Positions 54,322 through 64,000 of a stretch of DNA of 64,000 nucleotides are shown one piece after another. The stretch is from Dipteris shenzhenensis (Eukaryota; Polypodiophyta; Polypodiopsida; Gleicheniales), in NCBI GenBank assembly GCA_047967505.1, contig CM106540.1; one strand, 5' to 3'. Below the pieces are notes generated by a model. That model had not been told where the DNA came from, ran no database searches, and saw only the letters and a list, made by a program, of their open reading frames with translations. The translations under genes and the position numbers were made by a program. Within the stretch, counting starts at the first letter, position 1; every line of letters starts with the position of its first letter.

Positions 54322-55141
54322 TTATCTAGATTGTTTCATGAGAGATTCAGAAATTTTAAACTTCTTTGAGACACCAAATCCATTTGCTATGTTCAATGAT
54401 GTAATGGGCTTTGGGATATGTGAAAGAGTTTGGACCCCACGAGAGATCAGCCTATCAATCCAAGATTGCCCAAATAAAGCTAAGCTTCTCATAGGTGCAC
54501 TTTTGGATGTAGCAACAGATGGTATGAATTGCTCTCTATTGATCCAAGGTTGATGCAAGCTGCCAGGTACTTCTGATGATTGGCTGTTTATGAAAGGCTG
54601 ATGACCCTCTGTAAATAATACAAAAATATTAGGACAACAATTCAAACAAGTGTAATACCCAATGAAAATTTTGACATAATGGAATATCCATGTCAATTTC
54701 AGCTTATGTAAGCTACCTGGTTGTCCAATTTGTGCATCCAAAGATGATTCATCTTTGTAAGACCTCAATGTCTGCATGATCTGCCTTTTTCTTTCCACAG
54801 CTTCTTTTTTTGCTCTCTCTCTAATTTGGTTCCTCTCCTGTCTAGAAGAGCTTCGACTTCTTTGACTACAAATAGTTGAGGAGTTCGACCTTGAGACATT
54901 CGGCACCTGTGTCTGTCTTACCGGTACAGTATGTTGGAAAACTTTGGTTTCAGTCTGTGCCGTGAGGTCTTCATTAGGCTTGAATGTTGTGAAACTACAC
55001 TTTGTCTCTGGGAACTTAGCAAGATACAGTTCAGGCCTCAATGAGGCTGGAGGCTGCACATACTGATTGTTTGTTTGAAGAATGGGTGTTGCTCTAGCAA
55101 GGACAAAACCATCCAACCCAGCAATAGGCAGGGCACCAACC
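54322..55141 (-). CDS. Probable host gene, two 3' exons (54717-55141 and 54322-54608)
   Basis: The frame is open across both proposed exons and through the small intron between them. The intron (54609-54716, 108 bp on the minus strand) has donor CCAG/GTAGC and acceptor TATTTACAG. The upstream exon begins after TTTTCACAG at 55142, so further 5' exons should lie to the right. The exon 1 peptide contains ARATPILQTNNQYVQPPASL, a Ser-rich segment, and a basic helix with QIRERAKKEAVERKRQIMQT. Exon 2 includes SLALFGQSWIDRLISRGVQT and ends SLMKQSR with TAA. Composition is unlike the transposon frames around it. I do not recognise the family. A pseudogene fragment is possible. Confidence 0.5.
54609..54716 (-). 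other. Proposed 108-bp GT-AG intron
   Basis: On the minus strand it begins GTAGCTTACATAAG and ends TATTATTTACAG, is T-rich, and sits between two protein-like stretches. Reading through it adds an odd hydrophobic segment, which argues that it is spliced. Confidence 0.5.
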
Positions 55142-55856
55142 CTGTGAAAACAGATTGCATCTAACAATTGAGACAGAAACACACGGAATAGAAACCCTGG
55201 AATAAGCAAGGAATAGATACCAGAGTTTATCATTGAAAAGTGACATCCACCAGCTTTCATGTAGACATTTCAGCATATTTCATGTGATGACTACATTCCT
55301 TGGCCCATTTCTTAATGGTCACGGCCCACTGAATGTACATTCAGGCGACACTGAACTTAACTTTCCAGACATCTTTGGGGGAAAAAAAAAAAACTTTCCA
55401 GACTTAGCACTCTAGAAACTCAAATCTGACTTTGCAAGAGACCTGCTACTTCTCAAAACATAACCATTACCACAAAATGTAAGTCCAAGTCATCACAGCA
55501 CCCTATACATAGCCACAAATTATCAAAGCAAAGTCCAGCTTGAGAGGATTTAAACCAGCTCTCATCCACCCAACTGCTGGCAGAAAGACATTTTTAAAAC
55601 TTTTTTCACATGCTGACTCAAAGCTGTCTGCATCTAGAACAAAGGACATACATGCTAGTAATAAAATAGAAGGGCATGGACAATAAAAAGTTGTGTATAG
55701 AAGAAAATCATTTATTACTATTATTATTTTATCTCATTTACTCATAATTTTGTCTAAAGTCGCTTATAAACTCCCTTTCATTTGTACTTGCGCTTGTTCT
55801 ATATAAAAATTTAATTTGTAGGATTGGATATATTCTATATATTGTAGCCTTATGAA
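55142..55856. other. Probable intron or intergenic DNA
   Basis: No exon-like block of the minus-strand gene was recognised here. A pure A run occurs at 55382-55393. Confidence 0.4.
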
Positions 55857-55873
55857 GGTATGTATATATTACT
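55857..55873. repeat. Target-site duplication, left copy, of second LINE
   Basis: GGTATGTATATATTACT, repeated exactly at 56448-56464. Confidence 0.9.
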
Positions 55874-56447
55874 TTTTGCCGAAAAAACAGTGCTAATTAT
55901 ATTACTTCGAAAACAAGATACAAGAGGTCAGCATTGCAGCTGACGGGCTGCGTTCACAAATCGGACGCAGCCCAAAAAGGTAACAAAAGTAAAGCTCTCT
56001 CTCACGGAGGGATAAGGCGAGTGTGAATGAACAGCCAGAGAGGTGGTGAGTAGCGCCACTGAAGGCCCTGCGAAGCCTGCTCGAAGAAGAGGCCCTGTGT
56101 GTCCCAAACCCGGAGGAAACGTCTCCGCTTCTCCCGACCGGCCCGGGAGTCCCCCTGTATCTGGTCCCACTGGCCTCTGAGGGTATGTATAATCTCACTC
56201 CAGATGTCAGTCATGATCTGGGCAGTCGATAAGGAGGTGCTACCGAGGATCTGCGCGCAGCGCGAGGTCCAAATGTGCCATCCTGCGATGCTGCTTATAA
56301 TCTCCCAGACTGGCTGCCTCTCCTGAGCTCCTGTGTCAGCCTCTGCCAGGTGCTGCGGGATACTCTCGAGCGGCCCCCACGTCCCCTGTGTGATAAGGAA
56401 TGTGGGGTCCTGCTGACATGCCTGGAATAAGTGATGAAAACCAGGTG
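55874..56447 (-). mobile_element. 5'-truncated LINE 3' end, second copy
   Basis: A 574-bp minus-strand insert flanked by an exact 17-bp duplication. The ORF (stop near 56002) contains AGWHIWTSRCAQILGST and DIWSEIIHTLRGQWDQIQGD, the region following the LINE zinc finger, and is closely related to 1348-1741. A 3' UTR with CGAAGTAATATAATTAGCAC (minus) and a very short A tail (AAAA) follows. It starts within the RT C-terminus. RT core and endonuclease are absent. Confidence 0.9.
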
Positions 56448-56464
56448 GGTATGTATATATTACT
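56448..56464. repeat. Target-site duplication, right copy
   Basis: Exact copy of 55857-55873. Confidence 0.9.
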
Positions 56465-57849
56465 GAACTTAGCACTAGAATATTTCAATAAGGTTACAAA
56501 TTTGTCATTGACATTCAAAAATCCAGCTTTCACTACATGAAATCCACTAAAAGATTCATAAACAGCCACAAACTATACATACCCAGATGAATCCAAGGGC
56601 ATGCCTAAAGTCGTCATGTAAAAGAAGCATGAAAGTCTTTTAAACCCATTTATTACATGCCACTTAAAGAGTTGACATAACTCTACTATGTATAGTAGTT
56701 ATACCTAGATGAATCCAGGAACATTCCCAAACTCATCAACTAAAAACACAAGATAGTGCAATTTCAATCTCACAATAGTCACTCATAAGATTGAAAACCA
56801 TAAACTCCATCACGCATGGCAAGGACTAGCTACTATGACATTCCAACTGACGTCATCAGCGCGCAACAGTGGGTGTATACCATAGTATAAAAAAATGCTC
56901 TCACACCTACAAATCCACACACCCACACATACTTGAGCATCCATTTATACAAAGTCTTCGTACTAAGTTTCTGTCGGCACTCCGGAGGTGAAGGGCAAAC
57001 TCAGCCATGACGAAGGCTAGCACTAAAGGAGAAGGCTAGCACTATTTATAGTAGAAGCTCATGTTAAGGCCCTACCAATTGGGATGCATGAAATCCCCCC
57101 TTTGTGGGACAATTTCAGTCTTGAAACATTCCCTTTTCAGTAGAATTCATGACTGCATGTAACAATACAGTGAGCTGGCATAGTGCTGCTACTACTAATA
57201 CACTATTCAGCAACTAGAATACCATAGCGTTATCACTTATGCTCTACATTCTAAATAAATTGTCTTGCTTGCACATTTGTCCAACAACGGGATTCAATCA
57301 CCAATTGTCTAATTAATTCTCCTCAATGCACACGTCAAAAGCGTGGTCGCAGCGGGGAGCCCCTTCCATTTCACGTAAGAAATTATCTCCTCTGCCTCAA
57401 CCCCTTTTCCCTAGATCCCAAACACCTTTTGGTTGTAGATCAAGCGGTTTATCTTCTTTAAGAGGTGGCAACTCACACCAACCTATCTGCCCACAACTGT
57501 TTTTAATACATTTAAAATGGGACAATATGCATAGTGCATCACTGTCATAGTCCGCTAAGATCGTATGTTCTCTTTACCTCAAACTACATCTTCCGCAAGT
57601 TCTACCAACTGCTCAAAGTGTGGCGTAAGTACAGCAACAAGAAATGAAAATGATAAGGCTGTTAGATCTAGTGTTCAATGGAAATAATAAGGCTGTTAGA
57701 TCTATTCTTCAAGCTTAGATATAAGATCCACATGATACAAATGCTCTAAATTTTTATGTTGGAAATTAGGGTTTGACAGTAAAAACTGTTAAAAACAGTA
57801 AAATACTGCAAATGTTGCTTGTGAATCAGCTTCTAGTCCTTTGAGATTA
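56465..57849. other. No recognisable gene
   Basis: About 1.4 kb with short frames only; no element end or exon-like block was identified. Confidence 0.4.
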
Positions 57850-58352
57850 GGACTGAGACTCAAAAGGCCTCTGTAGGTAGAGTATAACAAACCACGAAGC
57901 TGCTGCAGCAGGTTGAAGTGCAAAAGACCGCTGGAGCGTAGCTGGAACAGCCCTTAGACACCTCGAACTTAGTGCGTGGCTGGTAGTGTCTCCTTTGGAG
58001 GGCTCTGAACAGGTCGCGATAGCAAAACGTCTTCAGCGGATGACTGTGGAGAGGTCACGGGAGCTAGGTGCCTGGATCTGGGTCTGGTTAAAGTCGCGGG
58101 AGCTAGGCGTCTGCAGTACAAAGGTGACGACAGATGGTCACGGGTACTGTGGAAGACCTCGAAAATGCTGCAGCTGAAGCCTACAAGCAGTCGCCTCAGT
58201 CTGGGAACAGCAATGAGGCGCTTTGTGGCGACGAAAAAACACTGGAAGCCTTGGACAGCAGCTGGAGGAAACGTACGGGATCCGTACGTATCTGTACAGA
58301 CGTCCGTACAGTTGTACGGACAGTACGAAAAAGAGGCGCAGGAAGCAAATCT
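57850..58352 (-). other. Leader of a minus-strand LTR element
   Basis: It lies downstream (minus) of the primer-binding site at 58353-58366. It holds palindromic GTACGG/CCGTAC words near 58274-58327. Frames of up to 145 codons show no domain. No gag was recognised to the left, so the element is truncated. Confidence 0.4.
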
Positions 58353-58366
58353 GGGCTCTGATACCA
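58353..58366 (-). other. Primer-binding site (initiator Met tRNA)
   Basis: The minus strand reads TGGTATCAGAGCCC one base after the LTR. Confidence 0.85.
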
Positions 58367-58367
58367 C

Positions 58368-58609
58368 TGTAGGATCGATAGGCAAAAGAGAGAGTGCAGA
58401 TTGCAAAGGAGTCGATGATAATCAGCCGTCACGTCAACTAGGATAATAAAAAAAGGAGTACAAGGTACAAGTACCTAGACCTAGGACTAAGTGTCCTAGG
58501 TGTCACATAGGACTAAGTGTCCTATGTGGGCTAAAAGGCAGGCTAAAAGGCACTAACACTACAAGTGCCTATATTTATGCCTACAAGGCACATACCATGG
58601 CCTATAGGG
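58368..58609 (-). mobile_element. LTR of a truncated element, with twin hairpins
   Basis: On the plus strand it begins TGTAGGATCGATAGG and appears to end near CCTATAGGGCA. A TATA-like GCATAAATATAGG (minus) lies near 58570-58582. Two hairpins with the same TAAGT loop occupy 58479-58528. The right edge is approximate; beyond it a plus-strand Ty3 RT begins. Confidence 0.6.
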
Positions 58610-58629
58610 CATCACTAGAACCACCAGGA

Positions 58630-59142
58630 GATGGCCTACAATACATTGTCTATGTCAACGCGACCAATACAGAAGTTCCCGTCAGACCCCCGAGCAAGAA
58701 GCTTTGTTTCAACAGTACTACAACATTTTCCTCACATGAGCTTGCCTCCAGTCTTACCACCCAACCGGCTAGAGGACCATCGTATTGAGCTTTTGCCTGG
58801 ATCATCACCTCCAAGCAAGCATCCTTACCATCTCAGCAAGACGATGGAGAAGGAGCTTGAGCAGCAGTTAGAGGAGTTGTTACGCAGTGGCTTCATCCGC
58901 CCTAGTAACTCACCATATGCAGCTCCGATCCTCTTCGTCAAGAAGAACTATTCATCTCGGATGTGTGGATTACCGTGCACTGAACAAGCTGACCATCAAG
59001 AGCAAGTTCCCCATGCCAAGGATTGACTACATCTTGGAGCGCCTTAACGGAGCCAAGATGTTCTCAAAAATTGATCTAAGGAGTGGATACCATCAGATCC
59101 GGATTCATGAGCCGCATATTCAGAAGACGGCATTCCGCACAG
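58630..59142 (+). pseudogene. Ty3/Gypsy (chromovirus-like) RT N-terminal half
   Basis: The plus strand contains LPPNRLEDHRIELLPGSSPP, then [20 protein letters not shown] and FVKK. In a shifted frame it continues [20 protein letters not shown] and [20 protein letters not shown] up to KTAFRT. A small deletion after FVKKN (near 58948) breaks the frame. The domain is cut at 59142 by the LTR of another element. The palm FGLTNAP and YxDD motifs should lie on the far side of that insertion. Confidence 0.9.
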
Positions 59143-59360
59143 TGTAGAAAAGGGGTAGGGACAGATTTGGAAAAAGGGGGATAGAGGAGCAGAAGGGAGA
59201 GAGAAAGGGGAAGAGGGAGAGGAAAGGGGTAGAAGAAGAGGAAGAGAGAGAGAGAGAGAGTCGGCAGCATGTAGGAGGAAGGAGGTAGTAGATAGGATTA
59301 GATGTCACATCAAAAAGTACATAGTAGGGAGTGGATGGAGACTTATGTAGTCCTTCCACA
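59143..59360 (-). mobile_element. Left (3') LTR of nested Ty3 element (218 bp)
   Basis: The plus strand starts TGTAGAAAAGGGGTAGG and ends GTCCTTCCACA, so on the minus strand it runs TGTGGAAGG to TTTTCTACA. A polypurine tract AGGTGGAAAA (minus, 59361-59370) adjoins. It is strongly similar to 63790-64000, with more G/A microsatellite length change than base change. Confidence 0.9.
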
Positions 59361-59370
59361 TTTTCCACCT

Positions 59371-60155
59371 AAAAGACCTCTAACTTGGCCCCTTTTGGCC
59401 CTTACATTACAGCCATCCCTTCCCATAGATCTACTCACAATATGCCCCACGTACTCAACCTCCTTTGCCATAAAAGTGCATTTGCTGGCCTTTGCATAAA
59501 GCTGATGCATCCTTAAAATTTCCAGCACTTGCTTCACATGCTTAATGTGCTCTTGTCTATCCTTGCTGTAAATGAGGATATCATCAAAGAAAACCAGCAC
59601 GCATCTGAAAAGAAGTGGCTGCAATATCTTGTTCATTAGTGCCTAGAAGGTGGCTGGTGCATTAGTCAATCCAAAAGGCATCACCTTGAATTCATACAAG
59701 CCCCATTCTACACGGAAGGCCGTTTTGTGCTCATCTCCTTCTTTCACCCTGATTTGATGGTAACCAGACCTCAAATCTATCTTCGTGAAAAACCGAGTAC
59801 CCTTGAGTTCATCCAACAGGTCATCTATCCTGGGGATTGGAAACTTGTTCTTAATAGTGGCCTTATTTAGATCCCTGTAATCAATGCACATGCAATAACA
59901 TCCATCCTTCTTCTTCACCAGAAGAATCGGAGAGGCCAAAGGAGAAGTGCTATTAGAGATGAAGTTCTTCTCAAGCAATTCCCGCACATGTACTGCCACT
60001 TCCTCCCGCTCAACCTTAAAGAGACGATATGTGGCTTTGTTTATGGGCTTATTGCTAGGCTCTAGAACAATGGCATGATCCACATCCCTCTTGGGAGGCA
60101 ATTGGGATGACATATCAGCAAATACATCAGCCAATTCCGATAGCAACTGCTGCAT
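59371..60155 (-). pseudogene. Ty3/Gypsy RT of the nested element, one stop codon
   Basis: The minus-strand frame 59643-60155 has [60 protein letters not shown] and [14 protein letters not shown], then TAG at 59643. The same frame continues with ALMNKILQPL and LVFFDDILIYSKDRQEH, which contains the catalytic FFDD, to VEYVGHIVSR near 59430. There the frame joins sequence next to the polypurine tract. RNase H and integrase are deleted. Only one stop plus that deletion separates this RT from a readable domain. Confidence 0.9.
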
Positions 60156-60780
60156 ATCACAATCCTCAACATGGGGAATGCTACCCCCTCTGAGATACTG
60201 ACACGTTCAATGCGTAGAGGGCATGCTCCTTCCTGAGCTCTCAAGCTAACTACCTTGCTGAAATGACCTGCAATTTAGGAGTGGCAATGCCATGCAATGC
60301 TAGAGTTCTACCCTTGTGGACAAAGCTGAATGATAGGGCATTTAAATCCATGCTGATTTTACCCAAAGATTTCAGCCAATTGCAGCCCAAGACAGCATCT
60401 ATTGGGCCCATATCCAGTGCCAAGAGATCCCTAGTAAATTCATTAGCCTCAGAGAGCTTGATCCTTGCATCTTGGCAACAAAATTTACTGACCAAATGCT
60501 GTCCATTTGCCACCTCTACTCTCAACCCATGATCAATCTCAATAGCAATCAGTCCCACCTTCTGTAAGGTCTTAGAATTGATGAAACTATATGAGTGCTA
60601 CCACCGTCTACAAGCATGTGAACAGTCCTGCCATTAATTTGTCCTTTCAATCTAATAGTTTCAGCACTTTTGGAACCCATCAAGGCATGAGAAGAGATAG
60701 CATAAATGGCTTGCTGCGCATCCCAATAGATCTCCTCTTCGTCCACAGGAGCATTGCCATTTGCATCCTCTCATGCAAAA
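60156..60780 (-). pseudogene. Ty3/Gypsy protease region of the nested element
   Basis: The minus-strand frame 60549-60746 ends with GRTVHMLVDGGSTHIVSS (about 60592-60645), an aspartic-protease active site (DGGST where DSGST is usual). The next frame (60250-60558) has LLALDMGPIDAVLGCNWLKS, the conserved GxDxILGxxWL region. A frameshift near 60560-60580 separates them. Confidence 0.85.
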
Positions 60781-61912
60781 GAAGGCATAGCGACCTGATG
60801 CTCCACATGATAGACTTTAGGCCAACGGCCTCGCATGTTACATACGGGCTGAGTGTCATCGGAATGTGTACCATGCATATTATGTCCATTAGCACCACAG
60901 GGGTCAAAGGGGAAATCAGTCCCCCTGCGTGGCTCCAACATTTGGAGCTTCTTCCATGATTTGTGCACCCTCTAAATCATCATGAGTGGCATCCAAAGTC
61001 TCAAAAGCATCCATCAAATCCTCATCATCGGATATCTCAATAATCATGCTGAGTTTTGCAATACCACTGTTACGCATTTTGCAAATTTCCCGATGCTCAA
61101 GAGTCCACTTCTCACCACACTTAAAGCATAAGTTTGCCCTCTTTCTACTGTCCATAATAGCCCTGGTATGTTGTTTAAATTCTGATTTTTCAAGTCCAAC
61201 ACTCGGCTTAGCTCTTGGCTTAGTCTCAAATGACCTGTATGGCTTAGTATACGGCATCTTGCTGCCTGTAACTGTGTAAAACCTTGGCAATGGTGTTGCT
61301 GCTGATTTTCTTTCATTCCAATCATTCACCTTAGGCTTCTTCTCAGCCTCATTTGCATTCCCATATGCGATGCCCGTTGTCATCTTATATTTGTTGGCAT
61401 ATTTGGGCTCAAATAACTCTGCCAATTGGGCTGCACGCTCGATTGTTGAGGGTTGTGTGCCTTCACATCTGCAGCGAGAGAAGGACTTAACCCATGAATG
61501 AAACGCAGCAACTTTCCTTTTTCAGATACGTCCTACACAAACAGGGAAAGCCTCCAAAAGCGCTGCAAGTACTCTTGGACCGTACCAGTCTGTGACAAGG
61601 CATAAAATTCAGCCAAGTATTGATCCAGGACATTCTTTGAAACCCCTCCAAGTGGTTGGTCTCTGAGGTGAATCCCTCATGTATCGCCACCATGTGTGGG
61701 CATAGTCATGCATATGCATACCTGCAAAAATGATGCGCTCCTCCTCAGACTTGGCGTAGAAGAAGAAATAGTCTTCCAGCTTCGTGAGCCACTCCTCCAA
61801 CTCATTGGGAGTGTGAGTGTCCCCTTTAAACTTATGCACTGTGAGTTTGTCCTTGATATCCTTGGATGCATAATTATTGTGTGTAACCTCCATAAGTGTG
61901 GGCATCATCACG
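60781..61912 (-). pseudogene. Ty3/Gypsy gag of the nested element
   Basis: The minus-strand frame 61609-61911 contains KFKGDTHTPNELEEWLTKLE and ERIIFAGMHMHDYAHTWWRY, a capsid domain with the paired Trp. The frame 60916-61425 contains a zinc-knuckle-like CFKCGEKWTLEHREIC (CX2CX8HX3C, so extended from the usual CX2CX4HX4C) and an acidic linker. At least one frameshift lies between them (61430-61610). Order gag-protease-RT is normal. Confidence 0.85.
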
Positions 61913-63776
61913 CTTGAGGTTCACATAATCGGAGAAGGGCATCTGAAGTTTGATGGCCTCAGGTAGGGCCTTATATGAATGCAAAGAATCAGCCAACATG
62001 TCATCAAAAGTGGCTTGCTGCCCACCACCAACCCCCTGCTGCGTAGAAGTGCTGCCCTCTGATGCAGTGGCTACGTCTGGCTATATGTGCTCGCTGACGG
62101 AGCGATAGGTGCATGAACCCCGGGCTGGGTCTCTCTACCAAATGCATCTCTCCGAAATGATGGCATACCAAAGGGCTGAGAAGAGGATTGACCTCTCTCC
62201 CAGGGGTATGGGCTACCATATAAACCCAAGCCAACTCCAAGCATACTCACTGGTGCGGTGAAAGGAGCACTAGCCGGATGCACACCAACGGGTCGGCCCA
62301 AAAGAGATGGTTCAGCCTACATAGATGCAGAAAGCTAAGAGCCAAAAGATGGCCTGACATCTTGCAAGAAGGTGCTCTGTGGCACAGAAAATGCATCATC
62401 CCCATGCTGGGGTACAAGCAATGGTCCAGAAGACTGATGCTCATAGGCACAACGGGCATCTACCATAAAACCCCTGCGAGGAGCAGACAACACATCCTGA
62501 GTGTCTAAATGGTCCCCTTGCTGGGGTGCGGGCTGCTTACCCTTATCATGCATAGCAATGACAGATGTGATCTACTGTCCCATCTGGGCAAGAGCCGTAT
62601 CTTGCATAGCCATGGCTGTGGTAAGCTACTGGCTGAACTCCTGTCCTATCTAGCGGAAAGCACCCTGGAGCATAGAGAAAAGGGCATCCAGAAATTGCGT
62701 CTACGCTGCTTGTGCTTCCCGAGATGTAGGAGAAACGAATCGCTCCAAAAGGGGCTGAAAAGTGAACTCTTTTTTTTTTTTTTTGGGGGGGGGGGGGGGG
62801 ATCCCTATGTCACCTAGGACTGTTAGGACAGTACTAACCTAAGACTATTAGGACTGTTAGGACACTGACTTAGGATAACTTGACCCTACCTTTAACCCTA
62901 GTTAGCACTAACATAACCTAGGCCCAAACTAACGAAACCTAAACCTAACCCACCAACTAAACTAACCCTGGTTACAATCTCACCTGGCAATTAATTAATG
63001 CCAGAGGCTAAGGTTGGTGCAAGGCTTGGCCACGACAGTGACGGCGAGGGCATAGCGACGGGCGGTGCACAGAGGGCGGGTGGTGGCGAGGCCGTTGCAA
63101 GGGCAACTGCATGGTGAAGAGAACGAAAGGCAATGAGCACGCGAATATTTGCAACAAAAGGATTGGCGCGGCAAGGCTCGCCTCTGCATTGGATTCCTTG
63201 CGCCTTAGCTCTGCATTGTATTAGTTGCATATTTTGCAGCTATGTTGACCAAACATCCTCCCAGTTTGTTCACAAAAGGGGCATCGATGAGGTCGCGACA
63301 CAGCCTGTCTAATCGTCGATCGATATCGACAATCGGCTACCTGCAGGTGGAATGATTTCACGCGTGATCATTGCATGCAGTGTAAGTTTGCTTCTAGTGT
63401 GTATGGAAGATGGCGGCATGGAACGATTGTGGCGGCAAAGAGCAGGGCACAGCGGTTGATTTCCATTAGTCTTCAAGGCGCCCAGACTTCGCTAAATCCC
63501 CAATCATCGCCAAGCTGTTTGATGTTGTGTTCTGCTTTTGTTGTGTTTGATTATTGTGTTATGCTTTTGTTGTAGAAGTTCTCTTCCAATCTACCCATCA
63601 CCCAGTCTTGTCAATATTGAAGCCCAATAGCATAGACGCTTGCACTTTGAACGCTTGTAGTTGCTGAGTCCGTGTTTGGCTTGGTGCACTGGTGATTCAT
63701 TGCGTTGACGTCTGGCGTTGGCACACTACTGGAAATTGGGAAACGGTGAATAGGGAAGCAAAGCTGCCAAAGTCGT
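61913..63776 (-). other. Leader and possible gag N-terminus of the nested element
   Basis: Minus-strand frames at 62004-62553 are Pro/Ser/Gln-rich and may be a damaged gag N-terminal extension. A T15G16 homopolymer junction lies at 62770-62800. 62800-62990 is rich in CCTAAC/TTAGGAC words. 62991-63776 has no domain. Confidence 0.5.
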
Positions 63777-63789
63777 GCTCTAATACCAA
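63777..63789 (-). other. Primer-binding site, one mismatch
   Basis: The minus strand reads TTGGTATTAGAGC directly after the LTR. One C-to-T change separates it from the tRNA-Met complement. Confidence 0.8.
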
Positions 63790-64000
63790 TGTAGAAAAGG
63801 GGTAGGGACAAATTTGGAGAAAGGGGGATAGAGGAGCAGAAGGGAGAGAGAGAGGGAAAGAGGGAGGGGTAGAGGAAGAGGAAGAGAGACAGACAGACAG
63901 ACAGAGAGAGATTGGGAGAGAGAGTAGGCAGCACGTAGGAGGAAGGAGATAGTAGATAGGATTAGATGTCACATCAAAAAGTACATAGTAGGGAGTCGAT
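63790..64000 (-). mobile_element. Right (5') LTR of nested Ty3 element, cut by window end
   Basis: It starts TGTAGAAAAGGGGTAGG like 59143. 211 bp are visible, and from the partner LTR (218 bp) only a few bases should be missing. A (CAGA)n run at 63888-63906 differs from the partner. Confidence 0.9.

Noticed and set aside
1-64000. tRNA or rRNA genes
   Set aside because: tRNA-like words are only the primer-binding sites next to LTRs; I saw no cloverleaf or rRNA core.

Overview
This window looks like a repeat-saturated stretch of a large land-plant nuclear genome, possibly a gymnosperm; the sequence alone does not fix the species. The evidence is the mix of Ty3 (Gypsy) and Ty1 (Copia) LTR retrotransposons with plant-type tRNA-Met and tRNA-Asp-like primer-binding sites, 5'-truncated LINE 3' ends with target-site duplications, a telo-box promoter motif, short GT-AG introns, and a 100-N scaffold gap at 31385-31484. 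No bacterial operon, CRISPR array, rRNA or tRNA gene was seen. Almost every recognisable reading frame is a broken transposable-element gene. One two-exon stretch (54322-55141, minus) and some exon-like blocks at 13.3-14.8 kb are the only candidates for host genes, and I could not name them.

Layout. 1-3.2 kb: low-complexity DNA, a LINE 3' end with a 17-bp target duplication, and a short LTR carrying a 28-bp perfect palindrome. 3.2-5.7 kb: decayed minus-strand Ty3 element (gag, RT, RNase H). 6.4-10.6 kb: two decayed minus-strand Copia-gag elements that share an internal 3' block with elements near 28 and 38 kb. 10.8-11.9 kb: plus-strand Ty3 RT/RNase H fragment with an internal tandem duplication. 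13.3-14.8 kb: exon-like blocks. 16.7-18.8 kb: plus-strand Ty3 gag/protease relic. 19.7-36.5 kb: a rearranged cluster of one Tat/Athila-like Ty3 family in both orientations. It holds three partial gag-protease copies and two facing LTR-leader units (22.3-26.0 kb plus; 32.9-36.5 kb minus). A very young 2.2-kb non-autonomous LTR element (27690-29918) sits inside one gag copy. 36.5-38.4 kb: Ty3 gag relic and another short-LTR element. 38.4-40.1 kb: 0.5-kb direct duplication. 40.1-40.6 kb: AT-rich palindromic microsatellite. 41-46.8 kb: LINE and Copia fragments and minisatellites. 46.8-50.6 kb: plus-strand Copia element (LTR, PBS, gag, integrase, start of RT), deleted internally and truncated. 50.6-53.3 kb: GC-rich repeats and a 108-bp tandem duplication. 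54.3-55.1 kb: probable host-gene exons. 55.87-56.45 kb: second LINE 3' end, also with a 17-bp target duplication. 58.4-64 kb: a solo-like LTR, a plus-strand Ty3 RT, and a minus-strand Ty3 element nested in it that runs to the window end.

The features do not act together as a pathway. They record successive insertions, deletions and inversions. The non-routine signals are the young non-autonomous element with an unrecognised ORF and two empty-site controls, the shared internal block in four short-LTR elements, a cellular-promoter-like module conserved in both Ty3 leaders, and a 13-bp minisatellite inside the presumed U3 of a Ty3 LTR.
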